NCBI GenBank assembly: GCA_003694235.1
Contig: RFKO01000267.1
Coordinates: 1-6,210 of the forward strand
Reading direction: 5' to 3'
Length of the DNA: 6,210 bases
Origin: Anaerolineae bacterium
GTDB taxonomy: Bacteria > Chloroflexota > Anaerolineae > Anaerolineales > UBA11858
The position numbers and the translations under genes are program-made. How positions within the stretch are numbered: position 1 is the stretch's first letter; each line of letters opens with the position of its first letter. The notes below the pieces were generated by a model. The model had not been told where the DNA came from, ran no database searches, and was given only the letters and a program-made list of their open reading frames with translations. Shown one piece after another: positions 4,058 to 6,210 of this stretch.

Positions 4058-6210
4058 CTAGGGGATCAGCAGATTATAAAGGTAGTAGAACAGCGAGGCC
4101 GAAGCCAGCACCAGGGCGATGAGCATGTACTGCTGCACCCGTCCGGTTTGAATCACCCGCAGGGCGCGCCCCAGTTTTTTGGTGCCCTCGCCGACGAAAT
4201 CGCCAAAGCCGTTGATGATCGGCACATCGATGTAATTGCGGAAGATACCGCCCAGCGCATAAGCCGCGCGTGCCACCGTGTGCAAAATACCGTCGATCAG
4301 GCCGCGATCCATCCAGCGGAAGGCGAACACCTCCGAAATCCAGATAGAAGGCCGGACGAACAGGAAATCGTACAACTCATCAAAGTAGTACTTGTTCTGC
4401 AGCAGCGTGTACAGCGGCCCAAGCGGCGCTTTGAGCGGGTCTTCCTGCCCGGCCTCGACGTTACGGTACACCAGCCAGCCGAAGAACAGCCCGCCCAGGG
4501 CAACGGCCAGCGATGTCAGCAATGGAACGATGTTGAATTCCACCGCGGCCGGGTGTTCCAACAATGTGGCGCCAACCCATTCATGGAACCAGTTGGGCAG
4601 CAACCCGCCGATGACGGGGAAGTGCTCTGGAATGCCCACCCAACCATAAGCCACGGCGAAAACCGCCAGCACCACCAACGGCAGCGTCATCGTCCAGGGC
4701 GTTTCCTGGGCATGTTCAGCCTCCGCGGTGCGCGGTTTGCCGAGGAAGGAAAGCGTAATCTGCCGCATGGTGTAGAAGGCCGTCAGGAAAGCAGCGATCG
4801 CCAGCACAACGAACACCGTCATGTGCCCGTGGCCGAACGCGTCGGCGAAGATCTCGTCCTTCGACCAGAAGCCCGCGGTCACCAGCGGGAAACCGGAGAG
4901 GGCGAAACCGCCAATCAGGAACGTCCAGAAGGTGATCGGCATCTTGTCTTTCAAGCCGCCCATGTTGAACATGTCCTGCGGATCGACCTCGTGATTGCCG
5001 GTGTGCAACACGCCATGCTCCATGCCATGAATCACCGAGCCGGAGCCGAGGAACAGCAACGCCTTGAAGAAAGCGTGCGTCACCAGGTGGAAGGCCGCGG
5101 CCACGTACGCGCCGATGCCCAGCGCGGCGATCATGTAGCCCAGCTGAGAGATGGTGGAATAAGCCAGCACGCGCTTGATGTCGTTCTGCGCCACCGCGAT
5201 GGTGGCCGCGAACAAGGCGGTAAAGGCACCAATGAAAGCCATCGCCGTCATTGCGGAGGTCAGATGGCCATGCTCCGCCCCCGCCGAAAGCAGCGGGAAC
5301 ATGCGGATCACCATATACACGCCCGCCGAAACCATGGTGGCGGCGTGGATCATGGCCGAGACCGGTGTCGGGCCTTCCATCGCGTCCGGCAGCCAGACGT
5401 GCAACGGGAACTGCGCCGACTTGCCCACCGTGCCGATAAACAGCAGAATGCCGATCAGCCCGGCGGCCGAAAGCCCCAGAAAACCGGAAGGCTCATTGGC
5501 CAGTTGATGCAACAATTCGGTGTTATGGAAGATATCGAAGAAATTGAGGGTACCCGCCTTGGAATACAGATAAACGATACCCAGCAGCATGAACACATCA
5601 CCCACACGAGTGGTGATGAAGGCTTTGATCGCTGCCGCGCGGGCCGAAGGCTTGCCGTACCAGAAGCCAATCAACAGGTACGAGCACAACCCCATGATCT
5701 CCCAGCCCACGAACAGGGTGAGCAGATTGTCGGAGACCACCAGCGTGTACATCCCAAAGGCAAACAGACCGATGAAGGCGAAGAAGCGGGAGTACATCGG
5801 CTCAACCGAGGGCACGGTATGCTTGTGACCGTGTTCATCGGTCACGGTCGCGCCGTGCGGCGGCAGGCCCTTGATATCATGGTCGCCTTTGGGCTGGCCA
5901 AAGTTGTGATAGCCCACACTGTACAGGAAGATCATCAACACCGTCCAGGCGACGAAGAAAAGCACCGCCGCCGAGAGCGGGTCGATCATCACGCCAATGC
6001 GGAACCAGTTATCTCCCGTGGGCAGCCAGTTGAGCGCCGAGGCAAAGGGGTGTTTCCCCAATTCATGCGCCCCACGCTGCAACGCATTCCAAAAGACCAC
6101 CATGCTGCCGGCCCACGAAAGCAATGCCGCCCCAACCGCAATCGTATGGCTGAGCGCCTTGTTACGGTTGGTGAACAGCACAATCAGGAAAAACGCCAGC
6201 AACGGCGGCA
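4058..6210 (-). CDS. nuoL: NADH-quinone oxidoreductase subunit L (complex I, distal antiporter-like subunit), 5'-partial
   Basis: Membrane subunit at the far end of the complex I proton-pumping arm; its long C-terminal lateral helix braces the other pumping subunits. The frame is open to the right edge, so the true start is outside; the first in-window start-like codon, TTG at 6202, is probably internal (residues below are numbered from it). Family hallmarks are present: GWE with E168 (TM5), VGKSAQFPLHVWLPDA with K261 (TM7), H286 in the IHAATMV segment, NDIKRVLAYSTISQLGY with K343, THAFFK with K380, and FWSKDE with K448/D449. The C-terminus has the lateral amphipathic helix (about 585-685) followed by a last membrane segment ending LLIP. 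At 714+ residues it is about 100 longer than E. coli NuoL (613). The excess includes a His-rich loop near 99-136 and about 28 extra residues near 653-680 in the lateral helix. It ends in TAG, 11 nt before nuoM. Related Mrp or hydrogenase subunits are less likely given the L-M-M-N order. Confidence 0.97.
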   Translation of the reverse strand, partial: PPLLAFFLIVLFTNRNKALSHTIAVGAALLSWAGSMVVFWNALQRGAHELGKHPFASALNWLPTGDNWFRIGVMIDPLSAAVLFFVAWTVLMIFLYSVGYHNFGQPKGDHDIKGLPPHGATVTDEHGHKHTVPSVEPMYSRFFAFIGLFAFGMYTLVVSDNLLTLFVGWEIMGLCSYLLIGFWYGKPSARAAAIKAFITTRVGDVFMLLGIVYLYSKAGTLNFFDIFHNTELLHQLANEPSGFLGLSAAGLIGILLFIGTVGKSAQFPLHVWLPDAMEGPTPVSAMIHAATMVSAGVYMVIRMFPLLSAGAEHGHLTSAMTAMAFIGAFTALFAATIAVAQNDIKRVLAYSTISQLGYMIAALGIGAYVAAAFHLVTHAFFKALLFLGSGSVIHGMEHGVLHTGNHEVDPQDMFNMGGLKDKMPITFWTFLIGGFALSGFPLVTAGFWSKDEIFADAFGHGHMTVFVVLAIAAFLTAFYTMRQITLSFLGKPRTAEAEHAQETPWTMTLPLVVLAVFAVAYGWVGIPEHFPVIGGLLPNWFHEWVGATLLEHPAAVEFNIVPLLTSLAVALGGLFFGWLVYRNVEAGQEDPLKAPLGPLYTLLQNKYYFDELYDFLFVRPSIWISEVFAFRWMDRGLIDGILHTVARAAYALGGIFRNYIDVPIINGFGDFVGEGTKKLGRALRVIQTGRVQQYMLIALVLASASLFYYLYNLLIP

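Noticed and set aside
4055..4064. Perfect 10-nt palindrome CCCCTAGGGG over the nuoL stop codon
   Set aside because: Too short and with no loop to be a convincing structure; it follows from a CCC-TAG ending next to a G-rich ribosome binding site.
6200..6202. TTG as the true nuoL start
   Set aside because: The frame is open upstream to the window edge and encodes Pro-Pro just before. NuoL proteins normally have about ten or more residues ahead of this point, so the start is most likely outside the window.
864..6210. Mrp-type cation/proton antiporter or membrane hydrogenase operon
   Set aside because: Mrp and hydrogenase relatives share the fold, but the L-M-M-N order, the NuoN signature and the long NuoL lateral helix point to complex I.

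Overview
The window holds the 3' part of a respiratory complex I (NADH:quinone oxidoreductase, nuo) operon, all on the minus strand. Read in the direction of transcription (high to low coordinates), the order is nuoL (its first codons lie beyond the right edge), nuoM, a second divergent nuoM (here called NuoM2), and nuoN (cut by the left edge). All four products are polytopic membrane proteins of the antiporter-like family that forms the proton-pumping arm. Gene order, protein style and GC-rich codon use suggest Chloroflexota, perhaps an Anaerolineae relative. That assignment is from memory of the family and is unproven; the window contains no rRNA or marker gene.

Layout: nuoL at 4058-6210, an 11-nt gap carrying the nuoM ribosome binding site, nuoM at 2466-4046, a 129-nt intergenic region at 2337-2465, nuoM2 at 864-2336, and nuoN at 1-863. 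The nuoN start is best placed at a GTG directly after the nuoM2 stop. No gene on the plus strand is supported; the long open frames there are antisense shadows of hydrophobic-protein genes. Apart from 2337-2465 there is essentially no non-coding DNA, and no promoter, terminator, RNA gene or mobile element is recognisable.

How it works together: ordinary complex I has three antiporter-like subunits (L, M, N). This operon encodes four, and its NuoL carries about 28 extra residues in the C-terminal lateral helix that straps the arm together. These are the two hallmarks of the published 'fourth pumping subunit' (double-NuoM) complex I. The additional NuoM is not a plain copy. It keeps the TM5 glutamate, TM8 lysine and TM12 glutamate, but has leucine where NuoL, NuoM and NuoN of the same operon all keep the TM7 lysine.

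The most unusual DNA is the nuoM/nuoM2 spacer. An 8-nt-period array and an inverted 9-nt-period array face each other. In the sense transcript they can form a stem of about 38 base pairs with one bulged G every eight pairs. The stem runs from the last base of the nuoM stop codon to just before the nuoM2 Shine-Dalgarno.
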